From Microbulbifer harenosus (GTDB taxonomy: Bacteria > Pseudomonadota > Gammaproteobacteria > Pseudomonadales > Cellvibrionaceae), in the NCBI RefSeq assembly GCF_005771435.1, contig NZ_VANI01000004.1, forward strand, positions 124,001 to 188,000: a stretch of 64,000 nucleotides of DNA, written 5' to 3'. A program made the translations under genes and the position numbers. Shown one piece after another: positions 28,502 through 36,729 of the stretch. Each line of letters opens with the position of its first letter. Within the stretch, counting starts at the first letter, position 1. The notes below the pieces were generated by a model that was given only the letters and a program-made list of their open reading frames with translations, had not been told where the DNA came from and searched no databases.

Positions 28502-28643
28502 CGTAGGAGCCTGCCTGCAGGCGAACCAAAGCTTTATCGCAAGCAGCCGTCCATGGGGCAGAGTCCGGCCCGGCCATCCCTGGCCGGTCACCCGTGAGAG
28601 CAGCGCCCTGCGCTCACCCGGGCCCGGCAAGCAGGCTCCTACA
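28502..28643 (-). repeat. Structured intergenic repeat, family 2, copy F
   Basis: Read on the minus strand it follows copy E: inverted GTAGGAGCCTGC ends, a GTGAGCGC...GCTGCTCTCAC hairpin region, a perfect 6-bp stem (28570-28575 with 28582-28587) with loop AGGGAT, then GGACTCTGCCCCATGGACGG with the second GGA loop and GCTGCTTG. It lies between ubiB and hisI, antisense to both, ending 82 nt before the hisI start. Confidence 0.85.
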
Positions 28644-28724
28644 GTGAAGACCAGGACCAGCAATGCTCTGCGTGCCCAACAGGCTCGTCAGCCTACAATA
28701 ACGAATGCAGTAAGGACGCAAACC

Positions 28725-29144
28725 GTGAACGAAACCGATTTTACTGAGGCGGTCAGTTGGACCAGCGAAGGGCTGGTGCCCGCCATAGCCCAGGATGTCA
28801 AAACCGGGCGGGTATTGATGATGGCGTGGATGAACCGGGAGTCGCTGCGCCTGACGGTGGAAGAAGGGCGCGCGGTCTACTGGTCGCGCTCCCGCGGCAA
28901 GCTGTGGCGCAAGGGCGAATCTTCCGGGCATGTGCAGCAGGTGCGGGAGATCCGCCTCGATTGCGACGGCGACACCATCGTACTGCTGGTGGAACAGCTG
29001 GGGGGTATCGCTTGTCATACCGGGCGCACCAGTTGTTTTTACCAGGTGCTGGAGAACGGCCAGTGGCAGATCCGCCAGCCGGTGATCGTCGACCCGCAGA
29101 CCATCTACGCACAGACAACGCAGGTAGAAAAAAAGTCGCCATGA
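28725..29144 (+). CDS. hisI: Phosphoribosyl-AMP cyclohydrolase HisI
   Basis: A 139-residue enzyme of histidine biosynthesis that opens the adenine ring of PR-AMP. Signature motifs: [34 protein letters not shown], the metal-binding DCDGDT, and [10 protein letters not shown] with two Cys. Start GTG at 28725 lies 8 nt after TAAGGA; the earlier ATG at 28644 would run into repeat F. The stop overlaps the hisE start by ATGA. Confidence 0.95.
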   Translation: MNETDFTEAVSWTSEGLVPAIAQDVKTGRVLMMAWMNRESLRLTVEEGRAVYWSRSRGKLWRKGESSGHVQQVREIRLDCDGDTIVLLVEQLGGIACHTGRTSCFYQVLENGQWQIRQPVIVDPQTIYAQTTQVEKKSP

Positions 29145-29488
29145 GCAATATGCTGATACAACTGGACCGGGTGTTGCGGCTGCGCATGCAACAAGGGGAT
29201 GCGGAGTCATCCTACGTGGCGAGCCTGCACCGCAAGGGGCTGAACAAGATTCTGGAAAAGGTGGGCGAGGAAGCCACCGAACTCGTGATTGCCGCAAAGG
29301 ATGCCGAGGGCAAAGGCAAAGACAGCGAGCAGTACCGGGCGCTGATCGGCGAGACCGCCGACCTCTGGTTTCATTCCCTGGTGATGCTTGCGCATCTGGG
29401 CGGCGATTCCCGCGAGGTGCTCGACGAGCTGGGCCGTCGTTTTGGCCTGTCGGGGCTGGAAGAAAAAGCGTCGCGAGCGCAGGATTGA
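29141..29488 (+). CDS. hisE: Phosphoribosyl-ATP pyrophosphatase HisE
   Basis: A 115-residue MazG-like pyrophosphohydrolase that cleaves PR-ATP to PR-AMP, the substrate of HisI. The motif [19 protein letters not shown] carries the metal-binding Glu residues, and [14 protein letters not shown] completes the site. It overlaps hisI by 4 bases and is translationally coupled to it. In many bacteria HisI and HisE are fused; here they are separate, as in Pseudomonas. tatA follows. Confidence 0.95.
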   Translation: MSNMLIQLDRVLRLRMQQGDAESSYVASLHRKGLNKILEKVGEEATELVIAAKDAEGKGKDSEQYRALIGETADLWFHSLVMLAHLGGDSREVLDELGRRFGLSGLEEKASRAQD

Positions 29489-29562
29489 GCGGTTGAGGCG
29501 AACCCCGTCGCGAATCGAACTCGCGAACCACATTTCGAGAACAACTTTCAGGAGCATTTCAC

Positions 29563-29811
29563 ATGGGCATTAGCTGGCAACAATTACTGATCCTGCTGGT
29601 CATCGTACTGCTGATTTTTGGCACCAAGCGTCTGCGCAATCTCGGCGGCGATCTGGGCGGTGCCATCAAGGGCTTCAAGAAAGCCATGAAAGAAGACGGC
29701 AAAAAAGACGATGAGGAAGAAGATAAAGACCCGGAATTGCTGGGCAAGGACGACAGCGTGAAGTCCCAGCAGAAAACCGGCAGTGAAGAAAAGCAGTCCC
29801 AGGACAAGTAA
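29563..29811 (+). CDS. tatA: Sec-independent protein translocase TatA
   Basis: An 82-residue membrane protein forming the Tat pore. One N-terminal helix ([16 protein letters not shown]), the [24 protein letters not shown] amphipathic segment and a highly charged tail are typical. It starts the tatABC operon, which follows hisIE as in Pseudomonas-like genomes. Confidence 0.96.
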   Translation: MGISWQQLLILLVIVLLIFGTKRLRNLGGDLGGAIKGFKKAMKEDGKKDDEEEDKDPELLGKDDSVKSQQKTGSEEKQSQDK

Positions 29812-29838
29812 ACGTCCGCACTGAGCGAGCATGAGCGC

Positions 29839-30501
29839 GTGTTTGATATCGGATTTTTTGAACTGCTGCTGGTCGGCGCCGTAGGTCTTGTGGTCATCGG
29901 CCCCGAGCGTCTGCCCGACGCCGTGCGCACCACGGTGCGCTGGTGGACCCAGATCAAGCAGACCCTCGGCAGTGCCCGTGAAGAGCTGGAGCGCGAGGTC
30001 GGCGCCGACGATATTCGCCGCGAGCTGCACAATGAGCGCGTACTGCGCGAGTTGCGCGAGAGCAAGGCGGAAATGGAGCGTACGTTCAAAGATGCCGAGC
30101 GCAAGTTTGCGCAGGATCTGAAAGACGTAGAGCGCCAGGCGGAAGAACTCAAGCAGGGTGTACAGCCGGTGCCCGCCTCCGAGCCGGACCCGCAGGCGGA
30201 TCAGCTGCGGGTTGCGCAGGACTATCTGCCGGAGCAGGAAACCGGCCCCAAGCGCGCCGATGAATATCTGCCGGAGGACGACGAAAACGACGAGGATCTG
30301 GAGGACCCGGAATATCCCGAGCATCTGCACGATCACGGCGACCCGGAATTCAACCCGCACCATCCCGATCACTTCAAGCACGAGGAAGGCGATGCGTGGG
30401 CAGACGTGGACAGCGTCGACCCCGATGATTCAGCCCGCAGTGCGCCCGCTGAAACCTCGTCCAAAAACAATTCAGCGCCGGCGGAAGACAAGCCCCAATG
30501 A
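29839..30501 (+). CDS. tatB: Sec-independent protein translocase TatB
   Basis: A 220-residue Tat component that binds twin-arginine signals together with TatC. The N-terminus MFDIGFFELLLVGAVGLVVIGPERLP is diagnostic (Glu8, Gly-Pro hinge), followed by a long charged helix. The C-terminal 100 residues are very acidic and His-rich (LHDHGDPEFNPHHPDH), longer than in E. coli TatB and probably disordered. Start is GTG. tatC follows after 45 bases. Confidence 0.95.
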   Translation: MFDIGFFELLLVGAVGLVVIGPERLPDAVRTTVRWWTQIKQTLGSAREELEREVGADDIRRELHNERVLRELRESKAEMERTFKDAERKFAQDLKDVERQAEELKQGVQPVPASEPDPQADQLRVAQDYLPEQETGPKRADEYLPEDDENDEDLEDPEYPEHLHDHGDPEFNPHHPDHFKHEEGDAWADVDSVDPDDSARSAPAETSSKNNSAPAEDKPQ

Positions 30502-30546
30502 GCGACGCTTCACAAGTGGCTATCCATTTATCTCGGGTGATCATTC

Positions 30547-31290
30547 ATGTCTGACAGGGAACAACCGTTTATCGAGCACCTGATCGAGCTGCGGGACCGT
30601 CTGTTGAAAACCCTGCTGGTGGTGGTGGCGATTTTTGCCTGCATGGCGCCTTTCGCCAACGAGATATACGATTTCGTCGCCGATCCGCTGCAGGCGCGCC
30701 TGACGGAGGGCGCGGGCATGATCGCCACCGAGGTCACCTCGCCCTTCCTCACGCCATTTAAAACTACCTTCGTGCTGGCGTTCTTTATCGCTATTCCAGT
30801 TGTGCTTTACCAATTCTGGGCATTTATCGCCCCGGGGTTGTACAAGCACGAAAAGCGCCTGATCGCGCCGTTGCTTGTTTCCAGTATTGTGTTGTTTTAT
30901 GCGGGTATGGCCTTTGCCTACTACGTGGTTTTCCCGCTGATCTTTGACTTTTTTATCAGCTCCGCAGATGCGGATATCAAGGTGATGCCGGATATTCGCA
31001 TGTATCTCGACCTGGCGCTGAAGCTGTTTTTTGCCTTTGGCTTCGCGTTTGAGATTCCCATCGCCACCATCGTGCTGATCTGGAGTGGCGCGGTTACCGC
31101 AGAGGGGCTGGCGAAGAAACGTCCCTATATCATCGTCGCCTGCTTCGCCATTGGTATGCTGCTGACCCCGCCGGACGTCATTTCCCAGACGTTACTGGCG
31201 GTGCCCATGTGGCTGCTGTTCGAAATCGGCGTGTTCTTCGGGCGCTGGATCAAACGCGGCCAGCGGGAAGAAGAAGTGGAATCACCCTGA
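30547..31290 (+). CDS. tatC: Sec-independent protein translocase TatC
   Basis: A 247-residue protein with six membrane helices that recognises twin-arginine signal peptides. Family motifs include FIEHLIELRDRLLK at the N-terminus, the FWAFIAPGLYKHEKR segment with the conserved Glu, and LTPPDVISQTLLAVPMWLLFE. It completes the tatABC operon. Confidence 0.97.
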   Translation: MSDREQPFIEHLIELRDRLLKTLLVVVAIFACMAPFANEIYDFVADPLQARLTEGAGMIATEVTSPFLTPFKTTFVLAFFIAIPVVLYQFWAFIAPGLYKHEKRLIAPLLVSSIVLFYAGMAFAYYVVFPLIFDFFISSADADIKVMPDIRMYLDLALKLFFAFGFAFEIPIATIVLIWSGAVTAEGLAKKRPYIIVACFAIGMLLTPPDVISQTLLAVPMWLLFEIGVFFGRWIKRGQREEEVESP

Positions 31291-31396
31291 CGGGCAGGTC
31301 TGAAACTGCGCCCGGCGTGTTGCAGGAGGGCGCGGGGAGCCCGTCATGTCTGGCCGTGCGCCTATCAAGCGGAAGATGTACTCAGGCGGAAGATGC

Positions 31397-31630
31397 TCAG
31401 GCGGTGGCGACCGCGGTGCAGATCAGCAGAATTACCGCGCCGGTCAAAGTGACCAGCTCACGGTCCTGCCTCCGATGTGCCAATATGTTTACCAGTGCCA
31501 GTGGTGGCAGAAGAATGGCGATGATGCCGCTCAAGGCAGACTCGGCAAAGGACAGTCGCAGCACATAAATCCACAGTACGGCACCCAGCACCAGCGCAAA
31601 TACCAGCGATACAGCGGCAACAGGTGGCAT
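31397..31630 (-). CDS. Small hydrophobic membrane protein, unknown
   Basis: A 77-residue protein with about three hydrophobic segments (VAAVSLVFALVLGAVLWIYV, ALSGIIAILLPPLALVNIL, LVTLTGAVILLICTAVA) and a HRRQDRE turn. ATG 31630 has GGGAG 6 nt upstream; the frame continues further up, but that part covers the start of the divergent aminopeptidase. The two start codons overlap in the same CATG. I recognise no family. Coding is supported by the ribosome site and the membrane profile. Confidence 0.6.
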   Translation of the reverse strand: MPPVAAVSLVFALVLGAVLWIYVLRLSFAESALSGIIAILLPPLALVNILAHRRQDRELVTLTGAVILLICTAVATA

Positions 31631-32822
31631 GGACGACTCCCTGAAAAATATCCTTCTGAAGGACACCCTTAACACAAAGCTAGCTCGTTTCCCCGGGTTT
31701 GGCCGTCCCTGGCGCGCGGCTTTACTTCTGCTCTGCACATTTCTCGGTGGCTGCGAAACGGTGCACTTCTATTCCCAGGCCGCCTCCGGCCAACTGAAAA
31801 TCCTCGCCGGGCGCGAGCCCATTGACCGTCTGGTGGCGGACGAGCACACCGATGCAAAACTCCGCCGCCAATTGCATTGGGTGCAGGCCATCCGCGCCTA
31901 TGCGGGCGCCGAGTTGCACCTGCCGGTGGGCCGCGCCTACAGTGAATTCACCCAGCTCGAAGGCGAGTACGCACTGTGGAACCTGATTGCGGCGCCGGAG
32001 TTCTCGCTGTCGCCGAAGCGCTGGTGCTACCCCATCGCCGGCTGCGCCAGCTATCGCGGCTATTTCGACAAGGCGGATGCGGAAGTCCACGCCGGGCGCT
32101 TGCGCGCCGAGGGTTACGACGTGTATCTGGGACCAGTCCCCGCCTACAGTACGCTGGGTTGGTTTGACGACCCGGTACTGTCAAGCTTCGTGAACTGGCA
32201 GCCGGATCGTCTCGCCAGCCTGCTGTTTCACGAGCTGGCGCACCGGCGGGTATATATTTCCGGGGATACCCAGTTCAACGAGAGCTTTGCCACCGCGGTA
32301 TCGCGCATTGCACTGCCGGACTGGCGTCGCCGCCAGGGGATTCCCGCACCCAAGGTGGAAAGTGTCGCCCAGGCGCAGCGCGTGAACAGCCTGATGGTGA
32401 GCGCGCGCAAACAGCTGCAGCAAATCTACGGCTCGCCGCTGAGCGATGCGGAAAAGCGTGAGAAGAAAGCGCGCACCCTGCAGCAGTTGCGCCACTGCTA
32501 CCGCGAGGTGTCGAAAGGTTGGGAGCAGGACGAGCAGTTCACCAAACTGGTGGAGAAAACCAACAACGCCACCCTGGCGCTGGTGAGCGAGTACCAGTCG
32601 CAGGTGCCCGCCTTTGCCCAGCTGTACCGGGACAGCGGCAGCGATTGGGAAGCGTTTTACACCGCGGTGGAGCAGTTGGGTGCGCTGCCGAAAGATCGGC
32701 GCAAGGCGCGGCTGGACGCGCTGGGCAAACGCGCGCAAAGCGCGGGCGCCGGTCAGACCTCCAGTAAAAACGTTACCGGGCCATCGTTGCAGAGCGACAC
32801 CTGCATGTCCGCCGCAAACTGA
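31629..32822 (+). CDS. Putative aminopeptidase lipoprotein (HELAH zinc motif)
   Basis: A 397-residue protein of the predicted aminopeptidase family (Pfam Aminopep type). A lipobox LGGC lies at about residue 42, preceded by a hydrophobic stretch; this is a late position, so the true start may lie further in. The zinc motif is [12 protein letters not shown] near residue 199, and [10 protein letters not shown] follows with a further Glu. The last 23 codons overlap the end of dtd on the other strand. Its target is unknown. Confidence 0.83.
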   Translation: MDDSLKNILLKDTLNTKLARFPGFGRPWRAALLLLCTFLGGCETVHFYSQAASGQLKILAGREPIDRLVADEHTDAKLRRQLHWVQAIRAYAGAELHLPVGRAYSEFTQLEGEYALWNLIAAPEFSLSPKRWCYPIAGCASYRGYFDKADAEVHAGRLRAEGYDVYLGPVPAYSTLGWFDDPVLSSFVNWQPDRLASLLFHELAHRRVYISGDTQFNESFATAVSRIALPDWRRRQGIPAPKVESVAQAQRVNSLMVSARKQLQQIYGSPLSDAEKREKKARTLQQLRHCYREVSKGWEQDEQFTKLVEKTNNATLALVSEYQSQVPAFAQLYRDSGSDWEAFYTAVEQLGALPKDRRKARLDALGKRAQSAGAGQTSSKNVTGPSLQSDTCMSAAN

Positions 32823-33199
32823 CCGCCGGCAACCGGCAATTCCGCCGGCATCGCCGCACGCGCCCGCAGCAGGAAATGGTCGTACAGTGCTTCCGCCTGT
32901 TGCGGGCTGGCGCCGCGGCTGAAACTCGGGCGCAGACCTTTGGCGGTATCCGCCACCAGGGTGAACTGACTGACGACCAGCAGCCCGCCGCCAGCCTGCT
33001 GCACATTCAGGTTCATCTTGCCCTGTTCATCGCTGAATATGCGGTAGTTCAGTACCTTGTGCAGCAGTTTGTCGGCACTCTCCGGGCTATCGTCCGCCTC
33101 CACACCAAGCAGTAGCAGGATGCCGTGGTCGATGGCCCCGACGGATTCACTGCCCACTTCCACTTTCGCGTGTTTTACCCGCTGAATCAGGCCTTTCAT
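32753..33199 (-). CDS. dtd: D-aminoacyl-tRNA deacylase
   Basis: A 148-residue enzyme that removes D-amino acids wrongly attached to tRNA. Signature motifs: [15 protein letters not shown], the [20 protein letters not shown] stretch with the SQFTL motif, and the C-terminal [11 protein letters not shown] with the cross-subunit Gly-Pro. Length matches the family (145 in E. coli), so the 70-base convergent overlap with the aminopeptidase gene is real coding sequence on this strand. Confidence 0.95.
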   Translation of the reverse strand: MKGLIQRVKHAKVEVGSESVGAIDHGILLLLGVEADDSPESADKLLHKVLNYRIFSDEQGKMNLNVQQAGGGLLVVSQFTLVADTAKGLRPSFSRGASPQQAEALYDHFLLRARAAMPAELPVAGGQFAADMQVSLCNDGPVTFLLEV

Positions 33200-33307
33200 C
33201 GTAATCCTCTTCTAAACTGCTTGGCGCAACTGGCACCCCGCTGGCGAATCGCCTAGTGTACCGGTTCGGTCCCAGACCATCGACTCAGAAGATCCCGGAA
33301 GCCACCC

Positions 33308-35437
33308 ATGAATAAATTCGGACTTACCCTGCTCACCGCCGCTATTGCCGCCGCAGCCGCCATCGCGGTCGCCAGCGGTGGAAAATCCTCCTCCCACTAT
33401 CCGCACACCAAAACAGTGGCCCAGCAGGACGATTACTTCGGCACCAAAGTCAGTGACCCCTACCGCTGGCTGGAAGATCAGGACTCCAAGGCGGTGAAGG
33501 ACTGGGTAACCGCACAGAATGACTTTTCCCTGCCCGCCCTCAAGGCGCTGCCGGGCTGGCAGAAAGTTAATGACCGCCTCACCGAACTGTGGCAGTACGA
33601 GCAGTACGGCGTACCGTACAAAAAAGCCGGCCAGGTATTCTATGAATACAACGACGGCAGCTGGGACCAGAGCGTGTTCTACAGCACCAGAGACATTCAC
33701 GAGGACGGCGGCGTTGTGCTGGACCCGCGCACGCTGAGCAAGGACGGCACCATCGCCGCGAAGAACTACTCCGTCAGCCCCAAAGGCCGCTACCTCGCCT
33801 ACGGTACGTCCGACGGGGGCACCGACTGGACCGACTACCGGGTGCGCGACTTGAAGACCCGCCGCCTGTTGCCGGATCACCTCACCGGGATCAAGTTCAG
33901 CGGCGCCAGCTGGGCCAAGGACGAATCGGGTTTTTACTACAGCCGTTATCCGTACAACAAAGACGGCAGCGCCGACGACAGCAAGCAGGTGGCGGTGTAT
34001 TTCCACAAGGTCGGCGAGCCCCAGAGTAAAGACCGGCTGGTATACGAAATCACTGACCACCCCACCCGCAATCCGGAAGCCCAGGTCAGCGACGACGGCA
34101 ACTACCTGATCTTCGGCATCTTCGACGGCTACGACAGCAACGGCGTGTACTACAAAGACCTGCGCGATGAAAAAGCGCCGGTGGTGAAATTGCTGAACGA
34201 CTGGGATGCGCTCTACAGCTACCTCGGCAACGATGGAAAAACGTTTTACTTTGAAACCAATGCCGGAGCCACCAACGGCAAGATCGTCGCTATCGACCTG
34301 GAAAAACCGGAAAAATCCAACTGGAAAACCCTGGTACCGGAGCAGAAGAATGCGCTGCAGAGCGCCAGCCTGATCGGCGGCCGCTTTGTACTGCACTACC
34401 TGGAAGATGCGAAATCCAAGGTGGTGGTGACCGATCTCAGCGGCAAGCAGCAGTACGAATTGAAACTGCCGGGCATGGGCACGGTGCAGGGTTTCTACGG
34501 CGAGCCGGACGACAGCGAAACCTACTACGCCTTCAGCAATTTCCTCGCGCCTCCCAGCATTTACAAGCTGGATGTGGCCAGCGGAAAAAGTGAAAAAGTA
34601 AAACAGCCGAAGTACCCGGCGGACTTTTCCGACTACGCCGTGAGCCAGCACTTCTTCACCAGCAAGGACGGCACCCGTGTACCGCTGTTCCTGGTGCACA
34701 AAAAAAGCCTGAAAAAAGACGCGAAAAATCCCACCCTGCTGTACGGCTACGGCGGCTTCAATGCCGCACAACTGCCGCAGTTCTACACCCGCTTTGCCGG
34801 CTGGCTGGATATGGGCGGCACCTTCGCCATGGTGAACCTGCGCGGCGGCAGCGAGTACGGTGGCGACTGGCACAAGGCCGGTACCAAGCTGCAGAAGCAG
34901 AATGTATTCGATGATTTTATCGGCGCGGCCCAATGGCTGATCGACGAAAAAATCACATCACCGCAGAAACTCGGCATCATGGGCCGTTCCAACGGTGGTT
35001 TGCTGGTTGGTGCTACTGAAGTGCAGCGCCCGGAACTGTTCAAGGTAGCGCTGCCTATCGTCGGCGTGCTCGACATGCTGCGCTACCACACGGCATCCGC
35101 CAACGCGCGCCAGTGGTCGAGCGATTACGGACTCTCTGAAAACAAGGACGAGTTCGCCGCGCTTTACGCGTATTCACCGGTTCACAACACCACAAAGGGC
35201 ACCTGTTATCCGGCGACCCTGATTACCACAGCCGATCGCGACGATAGAGTGGTCCCGTGGCACAGCTACAAGTTTGCCGCGGCATTGCAGCGCGACCAGA
35301 GCTGCGACAATCCCGTTTATCTGGCGGTAGAAACCCGCGCAGGCCACGGCGCCGGCAAACCGGTGTGGATGCAGGTGGAGGATTTCACCAATCAGTACGC
35401 ATTTCTGGCCCATGAACTCGGCCTGGAAATCCAGTAA
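33308..35437 (+). CDS. Prolyl oligopeptidase (S9A family), exported
   Basis: A 709-residue serine peptidase cleaving short peptides after proline. A signal peptide (LTLLTAAIAAAAAIAVASG) is followed by the seven-bladed propeller (starting DPYRWLEDQDS) and the catalytic domain with nucleophile motif GRSNGG near residue 561, Asp in DRDDRVVP and His in RAGHGAGKP. It is the second S9 peptidase of the window and unlike the first one has the usual high-GC codon use. It is not in an obvious operon. Confidence 0.95.
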   Translation: MNKFGLTLLTAAIAAAAAIAVASGGKSSSHYPHTKTVAQQDDYFGTKVSDPYRWLEDQDSKAVKDWVTAQNDFSLPALKALPGWQKVNDRLTELWQYEQYGVPYKKAGQVFYEYNDGSWDQSVFYSTRDIHEDGGVVLDPRTLSKDGTIAAKNYSVSPKGRYLAYGTSDGGTDWTDYRVRDLKTRRLLPDHLTGIKFSGASWAKDESGFYYSRYPYNKDGSADDSKQVAVYFHKVGEPQSKDRLVYEITDHPTRNPEAQVSDDGNYLIFGIFDGYDSNGVYYKDLRDEKAPVVKLLNDWDALYSYLGNDGKTFYFETNAGATNGKIVAIDLEKPEKSNWKTLVPEQKNALQSASLIGGRFVLHYLEDAKSKVVVTDLSGKQQYELKLPGMGTVQGFYGEPDDSETYYAFSNFLAPPSIYKLDVASGKSEKVKQPKYPADFSDYAVSQHFFTSKDGTRVPLFLVHKKSLKKDAKNPTLLYGYGGFNAAQLPQFYTRFAGWLDMGGTFAMVNLRGGSEYGGDWHKAGTKLQKQNVFDDFIGAAQWLIDEKITSPQKLGIMGRSNGGLLVGATEVQRPELFKVALPIVGVLDMLRYHTASANARQWSSDYGLSENKDEFAALYAYSPVHNTTKGTCYPATLITTADRDDRVVPWHSYKFAAALQRDQSCDNPVYLAVETRAGHGAGKPVWMQVEDFTNQYAFLAHELGLEIQ

Positions 35438-35446
35438 TCCACAGCC

Positions 35447-35520
35447 GCCGTGCTGAACGCCAGCTGGGCTATCGCAACGAGATCAGCCTGGAAGAAACAC
35501 TGCGCGAGCCGCGAGGCTGA
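35447..35520 (+). pseudogene. Possible remnant of a gene C-terminus
   Basis: A frame running into a stop at 35518-35520 reads AERQLGYRNEISLEETLRE, which looks like the end of a real protein (similar to the LGYxPxxSLEEGL tail of NAD-dependent epimerases). No upstream part of such a gene exists, because the prolyl oligopeptidase ends at 35437. It may be a decayed fragment; chance is also possible. Confidence 0.3.
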
Positions 35521-35587
35521 CTGGTGTCCCAAGGGCCGTTATCGCTGGCGCCGGTAACGGCAGAGGGAAAATAACGCGGAGAATGGT

Positions 35588-35680
35588 ATGAATCGCAGCA
35601 ATATCATTTTTGTACTGGTCATGACCCTGCTGGTACTGCAGTTGATCCAGCACTATTTCTTTTCCGGCGGCGGACACTAA
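35588..35680 (+). CDS. Single-helix small membrane protein, 30 residues
   Basis: A short ORF coding MNRSNIIFVLVMTLLVLQL followed by IQHYFFSGGGH. One clear membrane helix takes up most of it. A GGAG site lies about 7 nt before the ATG. It stands alone between the prolyl oligopeptidase and the MscS gene. Small single-helix proteins of this type are often missed. No homologue is known to me. Confidence 0.5.
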   Translation: MNRSNIIFVLVMTLLVLQLIQHYFFSGGGH

Positions 35681-35800
35681 TCGCCAAACCCCGGTAGGAA
35701 TACGCGATAACCCTGTGATCTGAGCCTAGTCGGCGTCCGGTCGATTGCCGTATCCTTGTGCCAGTTTTTACCAGTAATTGCAGACAGGGGAGAATTACCT

Positions 35801-36658
35801 GTGGATGGACTTAAAGCGCAGTTGGAAGAGCTCTGGCCTCTGGTGATGGGGGTCGGTCTCAATGTGCTGTGGGCGCTGCTGGCACTGCTGGTGACCTGGA
35901 TCGCGGCAAAGATTGTGGCCCGCGGCGTCAACCGCCTGAGTGAGCGCGGCATCGACGAAACCCTGATCCCGGTGCTGGAAACCCTCGCGGTATGGGGCAC
36001 CTATGTGGTGGGTGGTCTGGTGGTGCTGGACATCTTCGGGGCCAACACCACTTCGCTGGTGGCCCTGCTGGGTGCCGCCGGCCTCGCGGTCGGTCTCGCC
36101 CTCAAGGATACCCTCGCCTGTATCGCCGCGGGTTTTGTACTGCTGGGCCTGCGGCCCTTCCGCGTGGGTGAGACCATCCAGTTCGGCAGCATTATCGGCA
36201 CCGTGCGCAAGATCGGCCTGTTTACCACCGAGTTGGATACCCCGGATGGCCTGCGTATTTCCGCCCCCAACGACAAGGTGTGGGGCGAGACCCTGACCAA
36301 CTTTACCCGCAACTCAAGCCGCCGCATCGAGATCATCGCCAGCATTGCCTACGGTGACGATATCGAGACCGGTATGAACGTGTTGCGCACACTGGTGGCT
36401 AATGACTCGCGTATCCTCGCCGACCCCGAGCCCACCTACGCGGTGCGCGCACTGGCCGACAGCTCGGTGAATCTGCACCTGCGCGCCTGGGCCAAGACTG
36501 ACGAATACTGGGACGTATACTGGGACTTGATGAAAAAGCTCAAGCCCGCACTGGAAGCGGAAGGTCTTACCATTCCCTTCCCCCAGCGCGAACTGCATAT
36601 CGTAGACACCGCGCAGAAAAAACTGGTGAAGGATGCCCAGGGCGAAGTGAGCGGTTGA
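35801..36658 (+). CDS. Small-conductance mechanosensitive channel (MscS family)
   Basis: A 285-residue inner-membrane channel that opens under membrane tension. Three membrane helices are followed by the pore segment ALLGAAGLAVGLALKDTLACIAAG, with the Gly/Ala pattern of TM3, and the beta domain (FRVGETIQFGSIIGTVRKIGLFTTEL). A C-terminal alpha/beta domain completes the cage. GTG 35801 behind GGGGAGAA was chosen over an ATG 45 bases upstream that lacks a good site. Close in length to E. coli MscS (286). Confidence 0.93.
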   Translation: MDGLKAQLEELWPLVMGVGLNVLWALLALLVTWIAAKIVARGVNRLSERGIDETLIPVLETLAVWGTYVVGGLVVLDIFGANTTSLVALLGAAGLAVGLALKDTLACIAAGFVLLGLRPFRVGETIQFGSIIGTVRKIGLFTTELDTPDGLRISAPNDKVWGETLTNFTRNSSRRIEIIASIAYGDDIETGMNVLRTLVANDSRILADPEPTYAVRALADSSVNLHLRAWAKTDEYWDVYWDLMKKLKPALEAEGLTIPFPQRELHIVDTAQKKLVKDAQGEVSG

Positions 36659-36729
36659 TCCCGCGAGCAGACACACAGAATATCCATAAGATTTTCCTGA
36701 TTTCATTCCTGAACAGAGAGGCAGAAAGT

